Assembly (NCBI GenBank): GCA_903923905.1
Contig: CAIXZH010000085.1
Span: 1 to 60,651, forward strand
Source of the DNA: an uncultured Bacteroidia bacterium
GTDB taxonomy: Bacteria > Bacteroidota > Bacteroidia > Bacteroidales > Prolixibacteraceae
Length of the DNA stretch: 60,651 nt
Direction: 5' to 3'
Shown here: positions 54,001 to 60,651 of the stretch, in pieces
Layout: the number at the start of each line of letters is the position of its first letter
How positions within the stretch are numbered: the first letter of the stretch is position 1
Notes under the pieces: model-generated
The model's input: only the letters and a program-made list of their open reading frames with translations
What the model was told of the DNA's origin: nothing
Databases searched by the model: none
Made by a program: the position numbers and the translations under genes

Positions 54001-54208
54001 ACTTGGATACACGTTGCCTAAAGCACTTATGAGTAAGGCGCAGATAGAAAAATGCAGGATCTATGTAAGTGGTAACAACCTCCTTACTCTAACGAAATAT
54101 ACCGGATTTGATCCTGAAATTGGTGGTAGCCAGGGTATTTACAGTATCGACCGTGGCGTTTATCCACAAGCACGGTCTTTCATGGTAGGAATTGACCTCA
54201 CGTTTTAG
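51095..54208 (+). CDS. susC: SusC/RagA-family TonB-linked outer-membrane receptor
   Basis: Imports oligosaccharides across the outer membrane with TonB energy. The 1,037-residue protein has a signal peptide (to GYGQ), the carboxypeptidase-D-like domain (VKGVVSSADDGQPIPGVGVVLKGT), the TonB box/plug (IDEVIVVGYGTQKKS, DATVSIRGITSI, YVVDGVPVV) and a beta-barrel ending in an aromatic residue. First gene of the glucan locus, 21 bp from susD. Confidence 0.96.
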   Translation: MKKTILVLLISVCSLFGYGQSIQVKGVVSSADDGQPIPGVGVVLKGTTTGITTSIDGAYSLTVPANGTLVFSFVGMKSQEVQVNHRTVINVKLTSSSENIDEVIVVGYGTQKKSVVTGAISTVKASDLENMPTPRVEDALKGRTSGVTVASSSGQPGSDATVSIRGITSINYVSPLYVVDGVPVVVGGIDYLNQSDIESIEVLKDAASAAIYGTQAAGGVILVTTKKGKVGTMKVNYNGYDGTQAPENTLRLVNATQYATLRNESSFAAGRGIIFNNPQSLGAGTNWQKVIFNNNAMVQNHNLSFSGGTDKSTYFASFGYFEQDGIASTAISGYKRFTARLNSAHKMKPWLNFGNNISYSHIKSKGISANDYFGAPLASAVNLDPVTPLVITDANVLATEPYHSHSASLVRDANGNPYGISSYVGQEMSNPAAFAQTQMGNYGWSDNIVGNVYLELTPIKGLRIKTSIGAKLAFWGYASYTPVYFLSNTISNLTQNSYSRTQNRAVDWTWTNTADYNRSFGKHNLNLLIGTEARDESDVNMIGATYLGIPATSFGTASMNFSIPVANRQAWGSENQPYKLSSLFSRLTYDYDGKYMFTGIIRRDGSSHFGSNNVYGYFPSASFGWIASREDFWTKNDAVNLLKIRAGYGVNGNDNLSPFLYTSTIGALGGYAFGNTINSTPLTGYGPGAPANPNLKWEQTSQINFGVDAILFKDFTVTAEVFKKTTTGMLMSVTLPGYVGASASPWGNVASMYNKGIELDLGYNKKFGEISVGIKANGSFIQNKVTNIGSNAYLTNATMQSSAYEVSRKTVGQPVNEFYGFKNAGIFQTQADVNNYVSKSGTMIQPNAKPGDFKWVDTNGDGVITEKDRQYLGNPTPDFTYGITANVAYKGFDLVIFGQGVSGNKIFQQLRRLDIIGANYMNKAMGRWTGKGTSNTFARLSDDDPNNNFSYPSNFYLENGAYFRIKTLQLGYTLPKALMSKAQIEKCRIYVSGNNLLTLTKYTGFDPEIGGSQGIYSIDRGVYPQARSFMVGIDLTF

Positions 54209-54229
54209 TAACTTAAAAATTTAGATACA

Positions 54230-55741
54230 ATGAAAATAAAATTTCTATTTTATACATTAGTCTTTGCAGGCTTAATTATTCTGGGTACCTCCTGCAAAAA
54301 GAGCTTCCTTTCAGTTCAACCGATTGCCTTATCACTGGAATCAAATTATTATCAGACTCCTGATCAGGCATTTAATGGTCTCGTTGCTATTTACGATGCG
54401 GTAGCCCCTGAGGCCGGATTTGGCTTAAACTGGTATGCTAATAAACTGGGTCCGTTAAACAGCGCTGCAGACGAATGTTATGCAGGCGGTGGTAGCTCAA
54501 CCGACATGCAGAGTTATCAGGATTGGATGAATTATAATCTTTCTGCAGCAACCGGTCCTTCCCAGTTATTCTGGGATATGGATTATGCCGGCGTATACAG
54601 GGCTAATCTCTTAATTCTCAAACTGGCAAAGCCTGTTTCCGGCTTAAGTTCCGATTTGCAAAACAGGTATGTTGCAGAGGCAAAAGTCCTGAGGGCCTAT
54701 TTCTATTTTGAGCTGGAACGGTTGTTTAAAAACATCGTCCTCATGACAGCTCCTATTACAACTGCCGAAACCTATACTCAGGTTCAGGCTAAACCGGCTG
54801 ATGTTTATGCTCAGATCGAAAAGGACCTGACTGAAGCTATTCCTGCATTACCGGCAACAGTCGTAACCGCCGAGGACGGAAGAATCACCTCTGGAGCAGC
54901 TACTGCTATGCTCGGAAAGGTATATCTTTATGAGGCAAAATGGACTGACGCTGCTTCAGCACTAAATAAGGTGAATACCTCTGGTGTTTATTCGCTGATG
55001 CCCAATTATAAGGACATCTTTAGCCCTGCCCATAAATTCAATTCAGAATCGATCTTCGAAATTGTGCATACCAATGCAGAGGCATCCTGGTGGGGACCTA
55101 GCGATTTCAGGGGAAATGTCTATTGTACCATGGTTGGTCCAAGAAGTTATTCTGCCGGACCTGGTGCGGATGCGGATCATACCTACTATTCAGGCTGGTC
55201 TTTCAATCCGATAACCAAAGCTTTTGCTGTATCTATGCAAGGTGATCCTCGTTATCCATATACCGTTGCTGATCTGGATGGCCTCAAAGCCCTTGGCCAA
55301 GCTAGCTACCAGGCTGGTTTTATGAATACGGGATTTTTCGAACAGAAATGGTGTGCACAATTGAGATGGCTGGCCCCTACAGGTCAGGATGTTTTGAATT
55401 GGCCCAATGATGTTATCGAAATCCGTCTGGCTGACACCTACCTTATGGAAGCAGAAGCTTCAGTACAGGCAGGCGTAACAGGTCGTGCACAGATCCTTCT
55501 GGATGCTGTAAGGGCTCGGGTAGGTCTATCCTCAGTACCTGCCACATTGGATAATATTTATGAAGAACGCAGACTGGAACTGGCAACCGAAGGTCACCGC
55601 TGGTTTGACCTGGTTCGTACTGGTAAGGCTGCTACCGTACTTGCATCCAGAGGATTTAAGGCTGGAATCAACGAAATTTTGCCTATTCCTCTGACCAGTA
55701 TGAACAATACTAAACTTGTTCAAAACCCGGGTTATAATTAA
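54230..55741 (+). CDS. susD: SusD/RagB-family surface lipoprotein
   Basis: Surface lid of the SusC complex that binds glycans. The 503-residue protein has a lipobox ending at C22 (LGTSC), a TPR-like helical core (AEAKVLRAYFYFELERLFKNIVLM) and the SusD C-terminal region (EERRLELATEGHRWFDLVRTG). Co-transcribed with susC. Confidence 0.95.
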   Translation: MKIKFLFYTLVFAGLIILGTSCKKSFLSVQPIALSLESNYYQTPDQAFNGLVAIYDAVAPEAGFGLNWYANKLGPLNSAADECYAGGGSSTDMQSYQDWMNYNLSAATGPSQLFWDMDYAGVYRANLLILKLAKPVSGLSSDLQNRYVAEAKVLRAYFYFELERLFKNIVLMTAPITTAETYTQVQAKPADVYAQIEKDLTEAIPALPATVVTAEDGRITSGAATAMLGKVYLYEAKWTDAASALNKVNTSGVYSLMPNYKDIFSPAHKFNSESIFEIVHTNAEASWWGPSDFRGNVYCTMVGPRSYSAGPGADADHTYYSGWSFNPITKAFAVSMQGDPRYPYTVADLDGLKALGQASYQAGFMNTGFFEQKWCAQLRWLAPTGQDVLNWPNDVIEIRLADTYLMEAEASVQAGVTGRAQILLDAVRARVGLSSVPATLDNIYEERRLELATEGHRWFDLVRTGKAATVLASRGFKAGINEILPIPLTSMNNTKLVQNPGYN

Positions 55742-55776
55742 GTTTTTAATAAAATAACTGATTAAATAGTTTTTAT

Positions 55777-56646
55777 ATGAAAAATAAGATATTAAAATCA
55801 ATAAATTTCGGGGTAATAGCGCTCTTGTTAATAAGCGTTACGCTCATCTATAGCTGTAAAAAAGAAAAAGTAAATACTTTGGGAGCAGTACCAACCGCCA
55901 GTCAGGTTCTGATCCAAAAAACAGCAGGTGTCGATGCCAACCATTGGGTTTTGAAAAATGTGTCAACAACCAACGGCATAGCTTATTGGGACTTAGGTAA
56001 CGGTTCTGTACTTTCCGGAGATTCAGTAGTCGCTTTCTATCCGGACGTAGATACCTATACCATTGCGTTAACACTGGTAACCAGTGGGGGTATGGCTTCT
56101 TCATCAATTACACATTCGCAAACTACGCCCGATCCGAAAGCCGGTAATTTAGTTAAAGGTGGCAAATTGGCAACTGCTGCAGATATTGCACAATGGACTA
56201 TTCAACGAATTAACGATAGTGTTAATTCATCCATAGTGTTTGCAAATGGTTGGGCAACTGTTACTAATGTAGCTGAGTCCTGGGGACAGCTTGCAATTTA
56301 TCAGCCAATTCAGGTAGTTGCTGGTCAGAAATATAAAGTCGATTTAAGTTTTAAAACCGCCGGAGTGAATAATGGTTGGTTCAAGATTTATGCCTGTACA
56401 ACTCAGCCTACTCAAATGGTTGAATATACAGGTGCAATTGAAGTAACTGAGATCGCTATATGGGGCAGTGTTGGTGCAAAATCAGGACTGTTATCGAATA
56501 TCTTTAACCCAACTGCAGGGATTGCGAGCGGTGATATAGTTACCTTTGCTACAAGCGGAACTATTTGGCTCGAAATTCAAGCCGGAGCTGAGAATTTGAT
56601 GGGTGGTGTATCATTTACAAATATTCAGTTCAGAGGGGTTCAATAA
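55777..56646 (+). CDS. PKD-containing surface lipoprotein (putative glycan-binding protein)
   Basis: A 289-residue lipoprotein with Cys27 after IYSC. Residues ~40-120 resemble a PKD-like domain (YWDLGNGSVLSGDSVVAFYPDVDTYTIALTLV type); the C-terminal ~160 residues look like a beta-sandwich carbohydrate-binding module (NGWFKIYACTTQ, GTIWLEIQAG). Third in the SusCD operon, the usual place of a surface glycan-binding protein. No catalytic motif. A terminator pair follows. Confidence 0.8.
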   Translation: MKNKILKSINFGVIALLLISVTLIYSCKKEKVNTLGAVPTASQVLIQKTAGVDANHWVLKNVSTTNGIAYWDLGNGSVLSGDSVVAFYPDVDTYTIALTLVTSGGMASSSITHSQTTPDPKAGNLVKGGKLATAADIAQWTIQRINDSVNSSIVFANGWATVTNVAESWGQLAIYQPIQVVAGQKYKVDLSFKTAGVNNGWFKIYACTTQPTQMVEYTGAIEVTEIAIWGSVGAKSGLLSNIFNPTAGIASGDIVTFATSGTIWLEIQAGAENLMGGVSFTNIQFRGVQ

Positions 56647-56654
56647 GTAATATT

Positions 56655-56691
56655 AAAACAGCCTATTATAAATCTATTTTAGGCTGTTTTT
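56655..56691 (+). terminator. Terminator after the glycan-binding lipoprotein gene
   Basis: AAAACAGCCTA at 56655-56665 pairs exactly with TAGGCTGTTTT at 56680-56690, then T. With the next hairpin it separates the SusCD part from the GH16 genes. Confidence 0.75.
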
Positions 56692-56737
56692 CAATATATT
56701 AGAACTCAGTTATTAATTCTGTTTTTATATAATTTCT

Positions 56738-56774
56738 AAATAGCCGGTCATTTCCACAGATTGGCCGGCTATTT
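56738..56774 (+). terminator. Second hairpin before the GH16 gene
   Basis: AAATAGCCGGTCA (56738-56750) pairs with TGGCCGGCTATTT (56762-56774), one wobble, followed by a T-run. It ends only ~20 bp before the GH16 ATG. Confidence 0.65.
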
Positions 56775-56795
56775 TTATCTTAATCCACAGCCCAA

Positions 56796-57989
56796 ATGAA
56801 TCTTTTACGGGGGATTTCCCTAATTACAATTATAGCAATTCTTTATTGTTCCTGCAGCAAATCGAAAACACCGGTTACACCGGTACCGATCCCTATCTTA
56901 CCAACACTTTCAATACTGGATATTTCTCATACCAGAGATAATAAGATTGCTACAGCATTTCGGTTTTTTATTAGTGTCTCCACTGCGAGCGACAAAGATA
57001 TTAAGGTCAATTATGCAACCTCGGATAGTACAGCAAAAAGCGGCATCGACTATACCGCGGTTTCAGGCACATTGACCATTCCGGCCAGTCAAACCCTCGG
57101 TTATGTGGATGTTAGTGTATCTGGTGACAGTTTACGCCAGCCCGATCAGACATTTTACCTGACCATCAGTAATCCGGTGAATGCAACCATAAAAGGTTCT
57201 GCCAAAGCAATTGGTACGATTACAACGAATGGAACCTATTATCCAAGCGATAATGAAGGTTATTACTCTCCTTCAGCTTATCCCGGGTATACTTTAACCT
57301 GGAGTGATGAATTCAACGATGCTGCCATAAATACCAACAACTGGAATTTCGAAACCGGAGGAGGTGGTTGGGGAAATCATGAACTGGAATATTATACTCC
57401 TGGTAATGCCTTTCTGGCTAATGGTAAATTAGTGATTGAAGCCCGGCAGGAAACTATCGGAAGCAATAATTATACCTCGGCCAGAATGAATACTGCAGGG
57501 AAACAATCCTTTAAATACGGAAGAATTGATATGCGTGCTAAAATTCCGGTATCACACGGGATGTGGCCTGCCCTATGGATGTTGGGGTCTAATTTTTCAA
57601 GTGTGGGTTGGCCTGCATGTGGAGAAACAGATATCATGGAATTAATCGGCAGCTCACCAAACAGAGTGGTCGGTTCAATTCACTGGGCTCAGGCAGATGG
57701 GTCATCAGGTACCGTAAATAATGCCTATTTCTTAAATTCGGGTGATTTTTCCCTGCAATTCCATGTATTTAGCCTGGTCTGGCAAATGAACTATGTCCAA
57801 ATTATCGTGGATGGTATTCCATACATGACAGCAACCAATAGCAGTGTAACTTCCGGCACCTGGCCATTTAATGCCCCATTCTTTTTCATATTTAATGTGG
57901 CAGTCGGAGGTGACTGGCCAGGTTCGCCTGATGCAACTACCATATTTCCGCAACGTATGTATGTTGATTATGTAAGGGTATTTCAATAG
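56796..57989 (+). CDS. Lipoprotein GH16 endo-beta-glucanase with Calx-beta domain
   Basis: A 397-residue secreted protein, probable lipoprotein (Cys18 or 20). Residues ~40-145 form a Calx-beta-type domain (KVNYATSDSTAKSGIDYTAVSGTLTIPA); the rest is a GH16 catalytic domain with the motif E277-T-D279-I-M-E282 and aromatic WGNHELEYYT and GMWPALWML segments. This laminarinase-like subgroup cuts beta-1,3- or mixed beta-1,3/1,4-glucans. It follows terminators, so it may have a separate promoter. Confidence 0.92.
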   Translation: MNLLRGISLITIIAILYCSCSKSKTPVTPVPIPILPTLSILDISHTRDNKIATAFRFFISVSTASDKDIKVNYATSDSTAKSGIDYTAVSGTLTIPASQTLGYVDVSVSGDSLRQPDQTFYLTISNPVNATIKGSAKAIGTITTNGTYYPSDNEGYYSPSAYPGYTLTWSDEFNDAAINTNNWNFETGGGGWGNHELEYYTPGNAFLANGKLVIEARQETIGSNNYTSARMNTAGKQSFKYGRIDMRAKIPVSHGMWPALWMLGSNFSSVGWPACGETDIMELIGSSPNRVVGSIHWAQADGSSGTVNNAYFLNSGDFSLQFHVFSLVWQMNYVQIIVDGIPYMTATNSSVTSGTWPFNAPFFFIFNVAVGGDWPGSPDATTIFPQRMYVDYVRVFQ

Positions 57990-58043
57990 CAGGGAAGAGT
58001 AATTGGGTGTGATTATGTAAAACGTATTTAACAACTAAAAATA

Positions 58044-58901
58044 ATGTTACCAAGGCAACTGGTCATTTGCATCTTCTTAACACTTGCAATTCCCTGCGTA
58101 GGGTTAATTTCAAAAGCGCAGCTTGGATATCCTGATTATACTATACCAATATCTGATGATTTACCACAGAAAAAGATAGCCACAGAGAAGTTAAAATTCT
58201 CCAGATTAGTTTGGTCTGACGAGTTTAATAAACCTGGTTTACCAGACAGTACTAAATGGAGCTATGTGATAGGTACAGGTTGCCCTCAAAACTGTGGATG
58301 GGGAAATAATGAATTGGAATATTACACCAGCAGGCCTGAAAATGGTATTGTGGAGGGAGGTGTGTTAAAACTTAAGGCAATTAAAGAGCATTACCTTGGA
58401 ACAGGATTTACCAGTGCAAAATTACAAACAAAATATAAGTTTGCATTTACCTATGGCAAAGTTGAGGTGAGAGCCAAGCTTCCTTCAGGCGTCGGAACCT
58501 GGCCAGCAATCTGGATGTTGGGAGATCTTCCGGGTTATGGCTCCTGGCCCGCCTGTGGTGAAATTGATATCATGGAGCACCGAGGTTCCGAATTAAATAA
58601 AATATTTGGCACTTTCCATTACCCTGGAAGATCGGGGGGAAATGCGGATGGTGGGAATACCATGATATCAAATGCTCTAAACCAATTTCATACCTATGAT
58701 TTGGTGTGGACCCCATCTTATCTGAAAATTTATGTGGATAAGTTGCTATTTCATTCGGTGAAAAATTCGGAAAACACCCCTTTTAATCATGATTTTTATC
58801 TCATAATGAATCTGGCGATGGGGGGATTCTTTGGTGGGGCAGTAGATCCGGCTTTCACCGACGCAACCATGGAAGTGGATTATATCAGGGTATACCAATA
58901 A
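58044..58901 (+). CDS. Secreted GH16 endo-beta-glucanase (second copy)
   Basis: A 285-residue protein with a signal peptide, no lipobox evident. GH16 catalytic motif E173-I-D175-I-M-E178-H-R-G, with NCGWGNNELEYYTSR and GVGTWPAIWML. Similar to the previous gene but without its Calx-beta domain, so the two enzymes may act at different sites (surface versus periplasm or medium). It starts 54 bp after the first GH16 gene, same operon. Confidence 0.94.
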   Translation: MLPRQLVICIFLTLAIPCVGLISKAQLGYPDYTIPISDDLPQKKIATEKLKFSRLVWSDEFNKPGLPDSTKWSYVIGTGCPQNCGWGNNELEYYTSRPENGIVEGGVLKLKAIKEHYLGTGFTSAKLQTKYKFAFTYGKVEVRAKLPSGVGTWPAIWMLGDLPGYGSWPACGEIDIMEHRGSELNKIFGTFHYPGRSGGNADGGNTMISNALNQFHTYDLVWTPSYLKIYVDKLLFHSVKNSENTPFNHDFYLIMNLAMGGFFGGAVDPAFTDATMEVDYIRVYQ

Positions 58902-58932
58902 ACTAATCATAACCAATTCTACACCGTTTTTT

Positions 58933-60510
58933 ATGCAAAAACAAAAAAGATCGATCGTACTAATTGCTTTGATCATCGCAATGGGTGGGTTTTTAATGGG
59001 TTTTGATGCCTCAGTGATATCCGGGGTAATAAAATTTATTGAGCCTGAGTTTCATCTCTCTAAAATTGAGCTGGGATGGTCGGTGGCCTCCCTATCACTG
59101 GCAGCAACTGCCGCTATGATGTTTGCCGGACCTGTCAGTGACCGTTTTGGAAGACGGATCGTATTGAAATATGCCGCATTATTGTATGCCTTTTCAGCAT
59201 TGCTTTCGGCTGTGGCTCCGACTTTTATAATTTTGGTGATTGCCCGAATGATTGCCGGGGTTGGAGTAGGAACTTCCTTAATATTGGCTCCAATGTATAT
59301 CGCCGAAATCTCTCCTGCAGAGAAACGAGGTAAATTAGTCTCTTTTAATCAGCTAAATATTGTCGTGGGAATTTCGGCAGCATTTTTTACTAATTATCTG
59401 ATTGTTCATTTATCTCAGTCTGATGCCTCCTGGGTACATTCTTTAAAAATCAGGGAATTCAACTGGAGATGGATGCTCGGAATTGAATTTTTCCCTGCCA
59501 CTCTTTACTTTTTCCTTTTGCTAATCGTTCCTCAAAGCCCACGATGGTTGATTATGAAAGGAAGATTTGAAGAAGCTTTGAATATCATGAAACGATTGGG
59601 TGACGAAGAGACTGCGATCAAGGTAGTTGCAGAAATTCAGCAAAGTGTTGAATTGGAGAAGACCTTACAGGAAACCAAAACAAAAGAAAAGGTCTCATTC
59701 AGAGAGTTGTTTGTACCGGCAATGAGACTGGTCCTAATCATCGGGATCGTGATCTCCATTTTACAGCAGATAACAGGGATCAATTCTGTATTCTTTTATG
59801 CCCCAATGATTTTTGAACAATCAGGTATCGGAACCGATGCAGCGTTTATCCAGGCAATCCTTGTCGGCCTCATAAATGTCGTATTTACTATCCTTGCAAT
59901 GGTCCTGATTGACAGATTAGGAAGAAAACCGTTGCTCGCTTTTGGAATCAGCGGTATTGCATTAAGCATGTTCCTGTTAGCATACGGTTTTAATGCGGCT
60001 ACTTATACATTGACTGATGCAACCGTTTCAAAATTACCCGCAGCGATTAATGTTGCCCAACTTGGTCCGCTGAAAAATAAAATGTTTAACAGCGATACCC
60101 AATTTAAGAACGAGGTAACTGCCGCTATTGGAGCTGATATGGAAAAGAAATATGAATCGCAGTTCATTGCAGCTGCAATAAAAATGAATCCAACGCTGAT
60201 TCTGATCGGCATTCTGGGGTTTGTTGCCTCATTTGCTGTTTCTCTGGGACCTGTAATGTGGGTACTGTTTTCTGAGCTTTTCCCAAATTATATCCGGGGT
60301 TTGGCGATCTCTTTTGTCGGCTTCCTGAATTCAGCGGTCAGCTTTATGGTTCAGCTGATATTTCCGTGGGAATTGGCCAAATTAGGGAGTACCGGCACTT
60401 TCCTTTTGTATGGAGTCTTCGCTTTTGTGGGTCTGTTGCTAATGATGAAATTATTACCTGAGACAAAAGGAAAATCTCTGGAAGAACTGGAAGCCATTTT
60501 AGTAAAATAG
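58933..60510 (+). CDS. MFS sugar porter (XylE-like)
   Basis: A 525-residue inner-membrane sugar symporter. Sugar-porter signatures: SDRFGRR, GVGVGTSLILAPMYIAEISPAEKRGKLVSFNQL, PQSPRWL, DRLGRKPLL, and PETKGKSLEELE. Between hydrophobic spans at ~350-420 lies a non-membrane insertion (ATVSKLPAAINVAQLGPLKN...EKKYESQ) that sugar porters of E. coli type lack. It presumably takes up the sugar released by the GH16 enzymes. After it, 60511-60651 shows nothing. Confidence 0.94.
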   Translation: MQKQKRSIVLIALIIAMGGFLMGFDASVISGVIKFIEPEFHLSKIELGWSVASLSLAATAAMMFAGPVSDRFGRRIVLKYAALLYAFSALLSAVAPTFIILVIARMIAGVGVGTSLILAPMYIAEISPAEKRGKLVSFNQLNIVVGISAAFFTNYLIVHLSQSDASWVHSLKIREFNWRWMLGIEFFPATLYFFLLLIVPQSPRWLIMKGRFEEALNIMKRLGDEETAIKVVAEIQQSVELEKTLQETKTKEKVSFRELFVPAMRLVLIIGIVISILQQITGINSVFFYAPMIFEQSGIGTDAAFIQAILVGLINVVFTILAMVLIDRLGRKPLLAFGISGIALSMFLLAYGFNAATYTLTDATVSKLPAAINVAQLGPLKNKMFNSDTQFKNEVTAAIGADMEKKYESQFIAAAIKMNPTLILIGILGFVASFAVSLGPVMWVLFSELFPNYIRGLAISFVGFLNSAVSFMVQLIFPWELAKLGSTGTFLLYGVFAFVGLLLMMKLLPETKGKSLEELEAILVK

Positions 60511-60651
60511 GTATTCAATTTTTTTGAAATACTATATATCAATAGTTCGTTCAAAACTTAGTTATTTATCTGATTTACAGTAAAATAACTCATTATTTAT
60601 TAGGTTAAAACCGCGGGAATTTGTATCTTTAAAGTATTAATTACCAGTTAA

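Overview
The window reads as a chromosomal segment of a Bacteroidota member, probably an anaerobic or facultative Bacteroidales/Marinilabiliales-type organism. The signs are a type IX secretion (T9SS) C-terminal domain, a SusC/SusD glycan locus, HydF for [FeFe]-hydrogenase maturation, family-restricted proteins (DUF4831, HYC_CC_PP type, LuxR-tailed propeller regulator), and many promoters of the Bacteroidota form TTTG-n-TAnnTTTG. Overall composition is moderately AT-rich. The rank below phylum is inference.

Layout. 1-6.8 kb: the 3' part of a giant repeat-built surface protein (PKD/Ig-like repeats, then 12 MBG domains, then a T9SS sorting domain). 6.9-10.6 kb: a small decayed island ending against the 3' end of a tRNA-Pro(GGG) gene. 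It holds a DUF3313 lipoprotein gene with an amber codon inside the signal peptide, two small unknown genes, and a methyltransferase/Mrr-like nuclease/PKD fusion broken by one UGA at a probable Trp codon. 10.7-12.3 kb: a secreted glycosidase-like protein. 12.6-24.3 kb: housekeeping genes (trxB; an alpha-oxoamine synthase beside pssA, psd and cdsA; ftsH, rsfS, birA, pyrE, coaD). 24.7-27.5 kb: hydF, an isochorismatase-fold hydrolase and a SEC-C protein.

27.7-39.6 kb is a copper/silver-type resistance region: a Cys-rich secreted protein, a periplasmic HMA protein, a CusA-type RND pump, a CusC/TolC protein, a CusB adaptor with HMBD and HMA modules, an AraC-type regulator carrying its own HMA-like domain, a CopA ATPase, and a small HMA chaperone. 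A pair of direct repeats 21 bp apart lies just upstream of the copA promoter and is a candidate site for that regulator. 39.6-47.5 kb: a POT peptide transporter, the NAD(P)HX repair enzyme, a DUF4831 protein, and an MFS carrier next to the dipeptidase PepD. 47.7-60.5 kb: a polysaccharide utilisation locus, with a periplasmic-sensor/LuxR regulator, phased repeats before susC, SusC, SusD, a PKD lipoprotein, two GH16 endo-glucanases and a sugar MFS porter. It probably acts on a beta-1,3- or mixed-linked glucan.

The least explained pattern is a set of degenerate low-complexity word arrays, each with its own 5-10 base word. In most cases they are arranged as inverted arms around a short centre. 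They occur between genes at about eight places; in several cases an arm supplies or touches a neighbouring stop codon, and one copy appears to sit in frame inside cusA. A relic of a four-helix-bundle (23S-IVS type) ORF lies beside one of them.
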